11,889 nucleotides of DNA from CAZFAT01 sp964517075. Its GTDB lineage: Bacteria; Acidobacteriota; Vicinamibacteria; Vicinamibacterales; SCN-69-37. The notes under the pieces were generated by a model. The model had not been told where the DNA came from. It saw only the letters and a list, made by a program, of their open reading frames with translations, and did not search any database. The stretch covers positions 1-11,889 of the forward strand of contig CAZFAT010000038.1 of NCBI GenBank assembly GCA_964517075.1, given 5' to 3'. The translations under genes were made by a program, and so were the position numbers. Below, one piece after another: positions 1 to 6,754 of the stretch. The stretch's first letter is position 1; each line of letters starts with the position of its first letter.

Positions 1-290
1 TGGACTCGTTCTGGCTTCAGGGGATGCGCGCTGGTCACAAGAACACCTTCGACTGCATCAAGGCGTTCTCCGAGACAGATTTCACCGAAGATCTCAAGAA
101 GTTCGACGTGCCGACGCTCATTGTTCACGGGGACGACGACCAGATTGTGCCGATCGGCGCCTCAGCTCACAGCGCAGCGAAGCTCGTCAAGAACGCGACT
201 TTGAAGGTCTACGCGGGCGCACCCCACGGCCTCGCGGACACGCACAAAGACCAGCTCAATGCCGACCTGCTGGCATTCCTTACGGCCTGA
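1..290 (+). CDS. Alpha/beta hydrolase (non-heme chloroperoxidase/esterase-like), 3' end only
   Basis: This is the C-terminal 95 residues of an alpha/beta-hydrolase-fold enzyme; the reading frame enters from the left edge (first full codon at base 3) and stops with TGA at 288-290. Two features of the fold are visible: a beta-strand followed by the acid loop (PTLIVHGDDDQIVPI, where the first Asp after HG is the likely catalytic acid), and the catalytic His in GAPHGL about 35 residues later. The sequence resembles the family often annotated as non-heme chloroperoxidase or arylesterase, but the nucleophile elbow (GxSxG) lies outside the window, so the substrate cannot be told. The Lys-rich, less GC-rich coding differs somewhat from the genes downstream. 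The gene is followed by a candidate attC-like site (344-418) in the orientation expected for an integron cassette, so it may be a captured gene; that link is inference. Confidence 0.85.
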   Translation, partial: DSFWLQGMRAGHKNTFDCIKAFSETDFTEDLKKFDVPTLIVHGDDDQIVPIGASAHSAAKLVKNATLKVYAGAPHGLADTHKDQLNADLLAFLTA

Positions 291-310
291 AGTGGCTTTG
301 CCGGCGTCGC

Positions 311-349
311 TTAGCCGGTGGCCTGTGGGCCGTACCGAGTGCCGGCTAA
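311..349. repeat. Inverted repeat TTAGCCGG...CCGGCTAA
   Basis: A perfect 8-bp inverted repeat: TTAGCCGG at 311-318 and CCGGCTAA at 342-349, separated by 23 bases that hold a smaller GGCC/GGCC pairing. It begins 21 bases after the hydrolase stop, so it could be part of that gene's terminator, although no T-run follows. Its right arm shares bases with the left core of the candidate attC site at 344-418, so the two structures would compete. Confidence 0.5.
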
Positions 350-418
350 CAAGACTTTGGAGCCGACCGAGGAAACCGACAAGATTGCACGCGGTGGCTC
401 AACGCCGGCTTGTTACTC
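344..418 (+). repeat. Candidate integron attC-like recombination site
   Basis: The stretch folds as nested inverted repeats in the order typical of attC sites. An outer pair is TAACAAG (347-353) with CTTGTTA (409-415). An inner pair is formed by 357-369 (TTGGAGCCGACCG) and 392-402 (CGGTGGCTCAA), pairing throughout except for two unpaired bases, G359 and G365, both on the left arm. One-sided extrahelical bases are a hallmark of attC. The central loop (370-391) is 22 nt. The left core GGCTAAC differs from the consensus RYYYAAC at one base; the right core GTTACTC fits GTTRRRY poorly after GTT. The orientation fits a cassette carrying the upstream plus-strand hydrolase. No integrase is visible. 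A chance or unrelated hairpin remains possible. Confidence 0.4.
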
Positions 419-629
419 CCGATCGCCATAGTGACTTCTAATGTGGCCGTCGCGTCCGTCGATTCGCTCACGAGCTGAACGCCGGACCGCCGACTGACTG
501 CCTTGCGTTGGGCGCCGACGGTGAGCGCGCGCCGGTTGGGGGTTTTTGATATGGCCTCTTGGGTCCCGACCCTGCGGCGTGGCCCGCCGTCCGTCCGGCC
601 GCGCCCAGACTTCGCCAGCCAAGTCAGGA

Positions 630-687
630 AAATGCACCGAAATGCACATTGGGCCCCTGGGAGACCGCATGTAAGTTGTGCATTTCG
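630..687. repeat. AAATGCAC octamer cluster with 11-bp inverted repeat
   Basis: AAATGCAC occurs at 630-637 and 640-647, one helical turn apart, and in inverse orientation (GTGCATTT) at 678-685. The second and third copies extend into a perfect 11-bp inverted repeat, CGAAATGCACA (638-648) with TGTGCATTTCG (677-687), with a 28-base interior. The cluster lies about 50 bp beyond the 3' end of the minus-strand tRNA-Ala gene. It could be a protein-binding array, an end of a decayed mobile element, or a structured RNA 3' end. Nothing in the sequence decides between these. Confidence 0.6.
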
Positions 688-734
688 ATCCGGGACTACT
701 GCTGGAAGCTGCGGACGCGTCGGAGGTTAGGGGG

Positions 735-810
735 TGGTGGACCAGACCGGGATCGAACCGGTGACCTCATGAATGCCATTCATGCGCGCTCCCAACTGCG
801 CTACTGGCCC
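735..810 (-). tRNA. alaT: tRNA-Ala (anticodon GGC)
   Basis: Read on the minus strand, 76 nt fold as a complete cloverleaf. The 7-bp acceptor GGGCCAG pairs with CTGGTCC and contains G3:U70, the alanine identity pair. The D-stem is GCGC/GCGC around AGTTGGGA. The anticodon stem CATGA/TCATG encloses the 7-base loop ATGGCAT with anticodon GGC. A 5-base variable loop follows, then a T-stem ACCGG/CCGGT with a TTCGATC loop, discriminator A and encoded CCA. GGC reads alanine codons GCC and GCU. The strong -10 box at 835-840 lies upstream on the same strand. The gene symbol is nominal, because numbering of tRNA-Ala genes varies. Confidence 0.97.
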
Positions 811-834
811 ACACGGAGTGCTCGCGAACATCCG

Positions 835-840
835 ATTATA
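835..840 (-). promoter_or_regulatory. -10 box of the tRNA-Ala promoter
   Basis: A perfect TATAAT on the minus strand, 24 bases upstream of the mature tRNA 5' end. Transcription would begin near 828 and leave a short leader for RNase P to remove. No good TTGACA-like -35 is evident at 16-18 bases spacing; the region there reads roughly CAGGTGG. The call rests on the -10 match and its position. Confidence 0.65.
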
Positions 841-906
841 CCGGACCCGGCCCAGGTCCACCTGACTCAGCCTGCCCTCAACGCCGCGCCGGGTTCGCGC
901 CGGTTC

Positions 907-950
907 GTTAACGCAGCTTTAACCTTCCTGTCATCCTCCCGTAACCGGCG
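907..950 (+). promoter_or_regulatory. Pho-box array: four 11-bp direct repeats upstream of pstS
   Basis: Four units follow one another on an exact 11-bp period: GTTAACGCAGC (907), TTTAACCTTCC (918), TGTCATCCTCC (929) and CGTAACCGGCG (940). Each has a (T/G)TAAC- or TGTCAT-like core. An 11-bp direct-repeat period is the known layout of PhoB boxes (7-bp conserved plus 4-bp spacer units), and the third unit, TGTCAT, matches the E. coli half-site core. The array ends 5 bp before a TAGACT -10 box, where it would replace the -35, as in PhoB-activated promoters. Four units allow two PhoB dimers. The binding protein is presumably the PhoB encoded at 6735-7418; this is inferred from position and family knowledge. 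Confidence 0.82.
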
Positions 951-955
951 GTTCC

Positions 956-961
956 TAGACT
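956..961 (+). promoter_or_regulatory. -10 box of the pst operon promoter
   Basis: TAGACT (4 of 6 to TATAAT) starts 10 bp after the end of the CGTAAC core of the last 11-bp repeat. The predicted start is near 967-968, giving a leader of about 30 nt with the AAGGAG ribosome binding site at 984-989. The same TAGACT hexamer is used at the cold-shock gene promoter (7491-7496), which supports it as a real -10 in this genome. Confidence 0.6.
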
Positions 962-996
962 CCGATCAGTTCATTCGATCTGGAAGGAGCGGTCCG

Positions 997-2031
997 GTGC
1001 GTCGATCACACAAGGTTCGGAGTGCTGCGCTCTGGCTGGGCGGCCTGGCCCTGGCGGCGCTGGTGGCCGGCTCGGGCAGCGCCTGCGGCAGACGCAGCGC
1101 GGCGGCGGTGGTGCAGATCGACGGTTCGAGCACGGTCTTCCCCATCAGCGAGGCCGTCGCCGAGGAGTTTCAACGGGAGGGCAACGAGGTCCGCGTGACC
1201 GTCGGCATCTCGGGCACCGGCGGCGGTTTTCAGAAGTTCTGCCGGGGCGAGATCGACATCTCGGATGCGTCGCGTCCGATCAAGGCGGTGGAGCGCGAGG
1301 CCTGCGCCGCGGCTCAGGTCGCCTTCATCGAGCTTCCCGTCGCCTACGACGGGCTCGCGGTCGTGGTTCATCCTTCCAACACGTGGGCGACCAGTCTGAC
1401 CGTCGCGGAACTCCGGCGCCTGTGGGAGCCGGCGGCGGAAGGGAAGATTCGCCTCTGGAATCAGATTCGGCCCGAGTGGCCCGACCGGGAGGTGCATCTC
1501 TTCGGCGCCGGCGTCGACTCGGGCACCTTCGACTACTTCACGGAAGCCATCAACGGCAAGGAAGGCGCGAGCCGCGGCGACTATACGTCGAGCGAGGACG
1601 ACAACGTCATCGTCCAGGGCGTGTCGCGCGACGCAGGCGCGCTGGGTTATTTCGGGTACGCGTACTACGCTGAAAACCAGCAAGCCCTCAAGCTCGTCGC
1701 GATCGATGATGGCAACGACGGCAACGGGAAGGGACCGACTATCCCGACTCCGGAGAGCGTGCGCGACGGCCAGTATCAGCCGCTGTCGCGGCCCATCTTC
1801 ATCTACGTGAACGTGGCGGCTCTCGCCCGGCCGGAGGTCAACGCGTTCGTGCAGTACTACCTGCAGCAGGCACCGGTGCTCGTGCCCGAGGTCGGCTACC
1901 TGCCGCTCACCGACCAGGAGTACGGCCTCGTGCGGGCCCGGTTCGACCGGCGGCAGCCGGGATCGATGTTCGCAGGTGGTTCGCAGGTCGGCGCCCGGCT
2001 GGAAGCCCTCCTCACCGCGCCGGCGCCATGA
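997..2031 (+). CDS. pstS: Phosphate ABC transporter substrate-binding protein PstS
   Basis: Periplasmic phosphate receptor that delivers orthophosphate to the PstCA permease. The 344-residue product starts with GTG at 997, chosen because AAGGAG (984-989) lies 7 bases upstream and because a basic start plus hydrophobic segment (residues 10-27) forms an export signal directly after it; the frame is open further upstream, but only through the promoter and the antisense of a tRNA gene. Phosphate-site loops are visible: DGSSTVFPI (about 42-50), SGTGGGF (72-78) and SDASRPI (89-95), then DSGTFDYF in the middle, the pattern of the longer PstS subfamily. The signal ends at SGSAC (Cys30), a poor lipobox, so it could be a lipoprotein or a soluble periplasmic protein. 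First gene of the Pho-box-driven operon; its stop overlaps the pstC start (ATGA). Confidence 0.95.
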   Translation: MRRSHKVRSAALWLGGLALAALVAGSGSACGRRSAAAVVQIDGSSTVFPISEAVAEEFQREGNEVRVTVGISGTGGGFQKFCRGEIDISDASRPIKAVEREACAAAQVAFIELPVAYDGLAVVVHPSNTWATSLTVAELRRLWEPAAEGKIRLWNQIRPEWPDREVHLFGAGVDSGTFDYFTEAINGKEGASRGDYTSSEDDNVIVQGVSRDAGALGYFGYAYYAENQQALKLVAIDDGNDGNGKGPTIPTPESVRDGQYQPLSRPIFIYVNVAALARPEVNAFVQYYLQQAPVLVPEVGYLPLTDQEYGLVRARFDRRQPGSMFAGGSQVGARLEALLTAPAP

Positions 2032-2948
2032 AAGCCGCCCCCGGGCGGGACGAGGGGCGGATTCACGCCCGCCGTGCCCGCATCGAGCGCGCCATCGAGG
2101 GCGCGCTCTTCCTCTGCGCCGCGCTCTCCATCCTGACCACCGCCGGCATCATCGGCGTCCTGCTGGTCGAGACGGTGGCGTTTCTTCGCGATGTGCCACT
2201 GACGGCGTTCCTGTTCGGCACCGTGTGGACGCCGCTCTTCTCGACCAAACAGTTTGGGGTGCTGCCGCTCGTGACCGGGACAGTCCTCGTGTCGCTCATC
2301 GCCATGGCGGTGGCGCTGCCGGCGGGCCTGCTGAGCGCCATCTACTTGAGCGAGTTCGCGCCACAGGCCGTGCGGCGCGTGGCGAAGCCCGCCCTCGAAA
2401 TCCTGGCGGGTATTCCGACCGTCGTGTACGGCTACTTCGCGCTGCTGTTCGTCACGCCCCTGCTGCAGACCCTGCTGCCCGGGCTGGCGGGATTCAACGC
2501 CCTGAGCCCCGGCCTCGTCATGGGCGTCATGATCCTGCCCATGGTGTCGTCGCTGTCGGAGGACGCGATGCGCAGCGTGCCGGATGGCCTGCGCGAAGGG
2601 GCGTACGCCCTCGGCGCCACGCGGGCGCAGGCGGCGTTGCGGGTCGTGCTCCCCGCGGCCCTGTCAGGCATCTCGGCCGCCGTCATCCTCGCCGTCTCGC
2701 GGGCGGTGGGCGAAACGATGATCGTCGCCATCGCCGCCGGTCAGCAGCCCCGGCTCACCTTCGATCCGCGGGTGCCCGTGGAAACCATGACGGCCTACAT
2801 CGTGCAGGTGAGCCTCGGGGACACCCCCGTGGGCACCCTGGAGTACCGCACGATCTTCGCCGTCGGCATGCTGCTGTTCGCCGGCACCTTCACGATGAAC
2901 CTGGTGAGCACGTGGCTCCGCGAGCGGTTCCGGCAGGAGTACGCGTGA
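2028..2948 (+). CDS. pstC: Phosphate ABC transporter permease PstC
   Basis: Inner-membrane permease subunit that pairs with PstA to form the phosphate channel. The 306-residue protein has a charged cytoplasmic N-terminus (1-23), a first membrane helix at about 25-50, a periplasmic loop with FGTVWTPLFS near 63-72, then a core of membrane helices. The EAA-type coupling loop that contacts the ATPase is at about 188-212 (GLREGAYALGATRAQA...LPAAL), and SRAVGETM (224-231) is a typical PstC/PstA motif. The start ATG at 2028 overlaps the pstS stop as ATGA, implying translational coupling; its own stop overlaps the pstA start in the same way. Length is usual for the family. Confidence 0.95.
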   Translation: MKAAPGRDEGRIHARRARIERAIEGALFLCAALSILTTAGIIGVLLVETVAFLRDVPLTAFLFGTVWTPLFSTKQFGVLPLVTGTVLVSLIAMAVALPAGLLSAIYLSEFAPQAVRRVAKPALEILAGIPTVVYGYFALLFVTPLLQTLLPGLAGFNALSPGLVMGVMILPMVSSLSEDAMRSVPDGLREGAYALGATRAQAALRVVLPAALSGISAAVILAVSRAVGETMIVAIAAGQQPRLTFDPRVPVETMTAYIVQVSLGDTPVGTLEYRTIFAVGMLLFAGTFTMNLVSTWLRERFRQEYA

Positions 2949-3808
2949 TGGCCGGACGCCGGCTGCTGGGGCGCAACACCGGCGACCGCGTCGTCGCCGC
3001 GGCCGGTCTGGCCGCACTGGCGTTCGGCCTCATCACGCTCGGCGTCCTGCTGGCGGATGTGCTGGCCGACGGCCTCACGCGTCTCTCGTGGAGCTTCCTG
3101 ACGAGCTACCCGTCGCGTCGCCCGGCGGACGCGGGCATCTATCCGGCCCTGGCCGGCAGTGTATTCCTGATTGGCCTGACGGCTCTGCTGGCGATCCCGG
3201 TGGGCATCGCCGCCGCCGTGTACCTCGAGGAATACGGGCGCGGCACCCGCCTCGAACGCCTCATTGAGATCAACATCGCCAATCTCGCCGGCGTCCCGTC
3301 GATCATCTACGGGCTCCTGGGGCTGGGCGTGTTCGTCCGCACGCTCGGTCTCGGGCGAAGCCTGCTCGCGGGCGCCGCGACCCTGGCGCTCCTCGTGCTG
3401 CCCGTCGTGATCCTCACGACCAGAGAGGCGCTGCGCTCGGTGCCGAAATCGCTGCGGGAAGGTTCGTACGCGCTCGCGGCCACCCGGTGGCAGACGATCT
3501 GGTATCAGGTCCTGCCGGTGGCGCTGCCCAACATCCTGACCGGCCTCATCCTCGCCCTGTCCCGGGCGATTGGCGAGACGGCGCCGCTCATCACGATTGG
3601 CGCGCTCACCTACGTTCCGTTCCTGCCCGATTCCATCTGGTCGCCGTTCACGGTCCTGCCGATCCAGACGTTCAACTGGATCTCGCGGCCGCAGGCGGAC
3701 TTCGCCCGTAACGCGGCCGCCGCGATCGTGGTGCTGCTCGTCGTGCTGTTCGTCATGAACGGGCTGGCGGTCTGGCTGCGGGATCGCTATCAGCGGCGGA
3801 GGCTGTGA
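2948..3808 (+). CDS. pstA: Phosphate ABC transporter permease PstA
   Basis: Second permease subunit of the Pst transporter, 286 residues. Membrane helices are evident at about 16-40, 66-92, 117-131, 138-158, 196-218 and 256-276. The EAA loop is at about 169-193 (LREGSYALAATRWQT...VLPVALP), followed by SRAIGETAPLI (205-215), diagnostic for PstA. The ATG at 2948 is preferred because AGGAG (2935-2939) lies 8 bases before it and it overlaps the pstC stop (ATGA); a GTG one codon earlier is possible. The product ends in a basic cytoplasmic tail (LRDRYQRRRL). Its stop overlaps the pstB start. Confidence 0.95.
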   Translation: MAGRRLLGRNTGDRVVAAAGLAALAFGLITLGVLLADVLADGLTRLSWSFLTSYPSRRPADAGIYPALAGSVFLIGLTALLAIPVGIAAAVYLEEYGRGTRLERLIEINIANLAGVPSIIYGLLGLGVFVRTLGLGRSLLAGAATLALLVLPVVILTTREALRSVPKSLREGSYALAATRWQTIWYQVLPVALPNILTGLILALSRAIGETAPLITIGALTYVPFLPDSIWSPFTVLPIQTFNWISRPQADFARNAAAAIVVLLVVLFVMNGLAVWLRDRYQRRRL

Positions 3809-4644
3809 TGGCGTCGTTCCGCGGTGTGACGGCCGCGCTGCCCGGTGCCGGCGCCTCTGATCGACGGGATGCGAGCGAGGAGGAGCGCGCGGTCAAGATC
3901 AACGTTCAGCAGTTGAACTTCTTCTACGGGACGCAGCAGGCCCTGACCGACATTTCACTGGCCATCCCCGCGAACCTGGTCACGGCCTTCATCGGCCCGT
4001 CGGGCTGCGGCAAGAGCACGCTGCTGCGGACCTTCAACCGCATGAACGACATCATCCTGGGCACCCGGGTGACCGGTGAGGTGCGGCTGGACGACCAGAA
4101 CATCTATGCGCCCGACGTGGACGTGGTGCACCTGCGACGCCGGGTGGGCATGGTCTTCCAGAAATCGAATCCCTTTCCGAAGACCATCTTCGAGAACGTC
4201 GCCTACGGGCTCCGGATCAACCGCCTGGTCACGACGCGTGCCGACCTCGAGACCCGGGTGGAAGAGAGCCTCACGGCGGCGGCCCTCTGGGACGAAGTGA
4301 AGGATCGGCTGCGCCAGTCCGCGCTCGCGCTGTCGGGCGGGCAGCAGCAGCGCCTGTGCATCGCCCGCGCGCTCGCGGTGTCTCCCGAGGTCCTGCTCAT
4401 GGACGAGCCGGCCTCGGCGCTCGACCCGATTGCCACGCAGCGCATCGAAGAACTCATCTACCATCTGAAGCGCGACTATACGATCGTGATCGTGACGCAC
4501 AACATGCAGCAGGCCGCGCGGGTCTCGGATCGCACGGCGTTTTTCTGGCTGGGCCGGCTGGTCGAGTACGGCCGGACCGAGTCGATCTTCACCGCGCCTC
4601 AGGAACGGCTCACCGAGGACTACGTGACCGGCCGTTTCGGCTGA
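3808..4644 (+). CDS. pstB: Phosphate ABC transporter ATP-binding protein PstB
   Basis: Cytoplasmic ATPase that powers phosphate import through PstCA. All catalytic elements of the 278-residue protein are intact: Walker A GPSGCGKST (63-71), Q-loop Gln118, signature LSGGQ (175-179), Walker B VLLMDE (195-200, Glu200 catalytic) and H-loop His231 in THNMQQA. PstB traits such as NRMND after Walker A and QKSNPFPKTIFENVAYG are present. The ATG at 3808 overlaps the pstA stop (ATGA), with GGAGG at 3798-3802; a GTG one codon earlier is possible. The roughly 28 residues before the ATPase domain are polar, rich in Ala, Arg and Glu, and somewhat longer than usual; no later in-frame start with a ribosome binding site is evident. 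An intact H-loop and Walker B contrast with the degenerate ABC protein at 8555-9283. Confidence 0.96.
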   Translation: MASFRGVTAALPGAGASDRRDASEEERAVKINVQQLNFFYGTQQALTDISLAIPANLVTAFIGPSGCGKSTLLRTFNRMNDIILGTRVTGEVRLDDQNIYAPDVDVVHLRRRVGMVFQKSNPFPKTIFENVAYGLRINRLVTTRADLETRVEESLTAAALWDEVKDRLRQSALALSGGQQQRLCIARALAVSPEVLLMDEPASALDPIATQRIEELIYHLKRDYTIVIVTHNMQQAARVSDRTAFFWLGRLVEYGRTESIFTAPQERLTEDYVTGRFG

Positions 4645-4658
4645 GCGGAGGGTTGTTC

Positions 4659-5357
4659 ATGGAATCCGCAGGACCGATCACGCGCCATTTTCAGGAAGAC
4701 CTGCAGGCGCTGAAAGGCCGGCTGCTCACGATGGGCGGCCTGGCCGAAGAACGGGTGCGCATGGCGATGCAGGCGATGGTCGAACGGGATCGTGACCTGG
4801 TCGATCGCGTCCTGAGCGGCGACTTGCCCATCAACGAACTCCACATCGAAGTCGACCAGCGCTGCTTCCGGCTGCTGGCCCTGCATCAGCCGATGGCGGG
4901 GGATCTGCGAACCATTGTCGCCGCCGTGAAGATCAACACCGACCTCGAGCGCGTGGGGGATCTCGCCGTGAACATCGCCGAAGCGACGAGCCGGTACCTG
5001 TCGCACGCGCCGGTCAAGCCGCTCATCGACATCCCGCTCATGGCCGATATCGCCCAGACGATGCTGCGCGATGCGCTCGAATCGTTCGTCCAGCGCGACA
5101 CCGCACTCGCACAGGCCGTGCTCGATCGCGACGATCGACTGGACGGCCTGAAGACGCAGGTGTTCCGTGAGCTGCTCACCTACATGCTGCAGGACCCGCG
5201 GACGGTGGAACCGGCGCTCGATCTCGTGCTCGTGTCACGGCACCTCGAACGGATCGGCGACCACGCCACGAACATCGCCGAGGACGTGATCTTCCTGGTG
5301 TCCGCTCGCGACGTGCGGCATCACGCCACCGATCACTCGACGGGCGGCGGGGGCTGA
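4659..5357 (+). CDS. phoU: Phosphate-signalling protein PhoU
   Basis: Negative regulator that links Pst transport activity to the PhoR kinase and limits phosphate uptake. The 232-residue protein has the two PhoU repeats, each with the metal-binding signature ExxxD: LERVGDLAVNIAE (Glu97/Asp101) and LERIGDHATNIAEDV (Glu197/Asp201). Helical character throughout fits the two three-helix bundles of the family. The start ATG has GGAGG at 4647-4651, 7 bases upstream, and follows pstB by 14 bp, so it is the last gene of the pst operon. Its last 25 bp overlap the end of the convergent phoR gene, which leaves no room for a separate terminator. The C-terminal tail (HHATDHSTGGGG) looks unstructured. Confidence 0.95.
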   Translation: MESAGPITRHFQEDLQALKGRLLTMGGLAEERVRMAMQAMVERDRDLVDRVLSGDLPINELHIEVDQRCFRLLALHQPMAGDLRTIVAAVKINTDLERVGDLAVNIAEATSRYLSHAPVKPLIDIPLMADIAQTMLRDALESFVQRDTALAQAVLDRDDRLDGLKTQVFRELLTYMLQDPRTVEPALDLVLVSRHLERIGDHATNIAEDVIFLVSARDVRHHATDHSTGGGG

Positions 5358-6754
5358 GGCAACGTGACGGTGAACACGGCGCCGCGCGGGGTGCGGTTCG
5401 CGGCGACCACCGTGCCTCCATGGAGGCTCACCAAATGCTTGACGATGGCCAGACCGAGCCCGGTCCCGCCGGGGTCCACGGTCCGGGCCTTGTCGACGCG
5501 GTAGAAACGCTCGAAGATGCGTTCCAGGTCCGGCGGCGGAATGCCGGGCCCCTCATCGGCAATCTCCAGCACGGCGCCCGCCTCGCGTGTCTCCGCGGAG
5601 ACGACCACCGTGCCGCGCCCGGGTGAATAGTTCGCGGCGTTCTCCAGCAGGTTCTTCAGCACGTCGTGCAGCTTCGCGGGATCGGCCTGAATCGTCGCGG
5701 CACCCGGCGCGATCCGGGTCTCGAGTCTGGTGTGGTGGCGAGCGAAGGCCGGAGCCAGCTCGGAGGCCACGGTCGAGAGCAGGGCGTCCAGGCGCACCGG
5801 TTGGGCCGCGACCCGCTCCTGGCCGGCATCGAGGCGCGCCAGGTGCAGCAGATCGGAGACGAGCCCCTGCATCCGTCCCGTGTGCCGCTCGACGATTTCG
5901 AGGAAGCGCCGGCGATCGGCGGACTCATCGCCACCGTCGAGTAGCGCCTCGATGTAGCCGCGAATCGCGGTGAGGGGCGTCCGCAGTTCGTGAGACACGT
6001 TGGCGACGAAGTCCCGGCGCACGCGATCGGCGCGGCGCAGATCCGTGATGTCGTGCAGCACGAGCACGGCGCCGCGCGCCGCCTGGGCGGCGCCGGCCTC
6101 ACTCACGGCGACGGGCGCCGCGCGCGCGAGGCAGATGCGCTCCGGATCGCCGCGGAGCACGAACTCGGTCACCGCGGTCGTCTCGCCCCCAAGCGCCCGG
6201 GCCAGATGGCCGGTGACCTCGGGATGGCGCACGATTTCGAGGTAGTGAGGCGCCCGCTCCGTGTCCGCCCGTCGGGTGCCGAGCATCCGATGGGCCGCGT
6301 CATTCGCCAGGTGAACGCGCCCCTTACCGTCCACCACCACGACGCCTTCCACCATGCCCGACAGAATGGCCGAGAGCAGGGCACGCTCTCCAGCGACGAC
6401 CGACAGCTGCGTCTGGAGCGCGCGGGCCGATTCGTTGACCAGACGCGCCACTCGCGCGATTTCGTCCGTGCCCCGCGATGGCACCAGGCTCGCCGTGCCC
6501 GAGCCGGCATTCGGATCGGCGGCGGCAATGGACTGGAGACGGCGCGTGAGCTGACGCGAGATGCCCCAGGCCCCAGCCAGGGCCACCACGATGGCGGCGG
6601 CGAAGCCCGGCCACAGACCGTGCAGGCCGCCGGCGAGCTGATCGAGCAGGGCGGCCACGGCCAGCGCCACCGACGCCGCTCCCAATGCGGCCAGGAAAAT
6701 CCTCGTCCGGTACGTCACGTCGTGGACCGCCCGCTCACGTCGGCGCCTCGACAC
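5333..6754 (-). CDS. phoR: Phosphate-regulon sensor histidine kinase PhoR
   Basis: Inner-membrane sensor kinase that phosphorylates PhoB when phosphate is scarce. The 473-residue protein has two hydrophobic segments (about 18-37 and 45-65) with a tiny periplasmic link, a short HAMP-like stretch, a PAS domain (about 124-240), a DHp domain with phosphoacceptor His255 in VSHELRTPLTA, and a HATPase domain with N-box NLLENAANY (Asn368/372), G1 DEGPGI (400-405) and G2 GGTGLGLAI (429-437). The minimal periplasmic region is typical of PhoR, which senses Pst/PhoU rather than a ligand. The chosen start is GTG at 6754, giving a 20-bp overlap with phoB. Another GTG (6716-6718) would shorten it by 12 residues; neither has a good ribosome binding site. 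The 3' end overlaps phoU antisense. Confidence 0.93.
   Translation of the reverse strand: MSRRRRERAVHDVTYRTRIFLAALGAASVALAVAALLDQLAGGLHGLWPGFAAAIVVALAGAWGISRQLTRRLQSIAAADPNAGSGTASLVPSRGTDEIARVARLVNESARALQTQLSVVAGERALLSAILSGMVEGVVVVDGKGRVHLANDAAHRMLGTRRADTERAPHYLEIVRHPEVTGHLARALGGETTAVTEFVLRGDPERICLARAAPVAVSEAGAAQAARGAVLVLHDITDLRRADRVRRDFVANVSHELRTPLTAIRGYIEALLDGGDESADRRRFLEIVERHTGRMQGLVSDLLHLARLDAGQERVAAQPVRLDALLSTVASELAPAFARHHTRLETRIAPGAATIQADPAKLHDVLKNLLENAANYSPGRGTVVVSAETREAGAVLEIADEGPGIPPPDLERIFERFYRVDKARTVDPGGTGLGLAIVKHLVSLHGGTVVAANRTPRGAVFTVTLPQPPPPVE

Larger units (their letters stand above)
291..734. other. Intergenic stretch without a credible gene
   Basis: About 440 bp between the hydrolase stop and the tRNA gene. 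Open frames exist on both strands, but they are rich in Arg/Pro/Gly, match no family I recognise and lack convincing ribosome binding sites. The stretch holds an inverted repeat (311-318 with 342-349), a candidate attC-like structure (344-418) and a cluster of AAATGCAC octamers forming an 11-bp dyad (630-687). A G/T-rich run near 539-548 is not preceded by a convincing stem. The region looks like a boundary between an accessory segment and conserved chromosome. Confidence 0.6.

Noticed and set aside
413..670. Minus-strand open frame of 85 codons in the intergenic region
   Set aside because: Arg/Pro-rich composition with no recognisable family or ribosome binding site; it spans the AAATGCAC repeats and looks like a GC-rich chance frame.
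735..810. tRNA-Ala as an integration site with a duplicated 3' end
   Set aside because: I found no direct copy of the tRNA 3' end elsewhere in the window and no integrase gene.
559..996. Open frame continuing 146 codons upstream of the pstS GTG
   Set aside because: It crosses the antisense of the tRNA-Ala gene, the Pho-box array and the -10 box; the export signal and a good ribosome binding site place the start at 997.
1006..1683. Long minus-strand open frame antisense to pstS
   Set aside because: Typical GC-rich shadow of a real gene; Arg/Asp-rich with no domain, while pstS on the other strand is clearly real.
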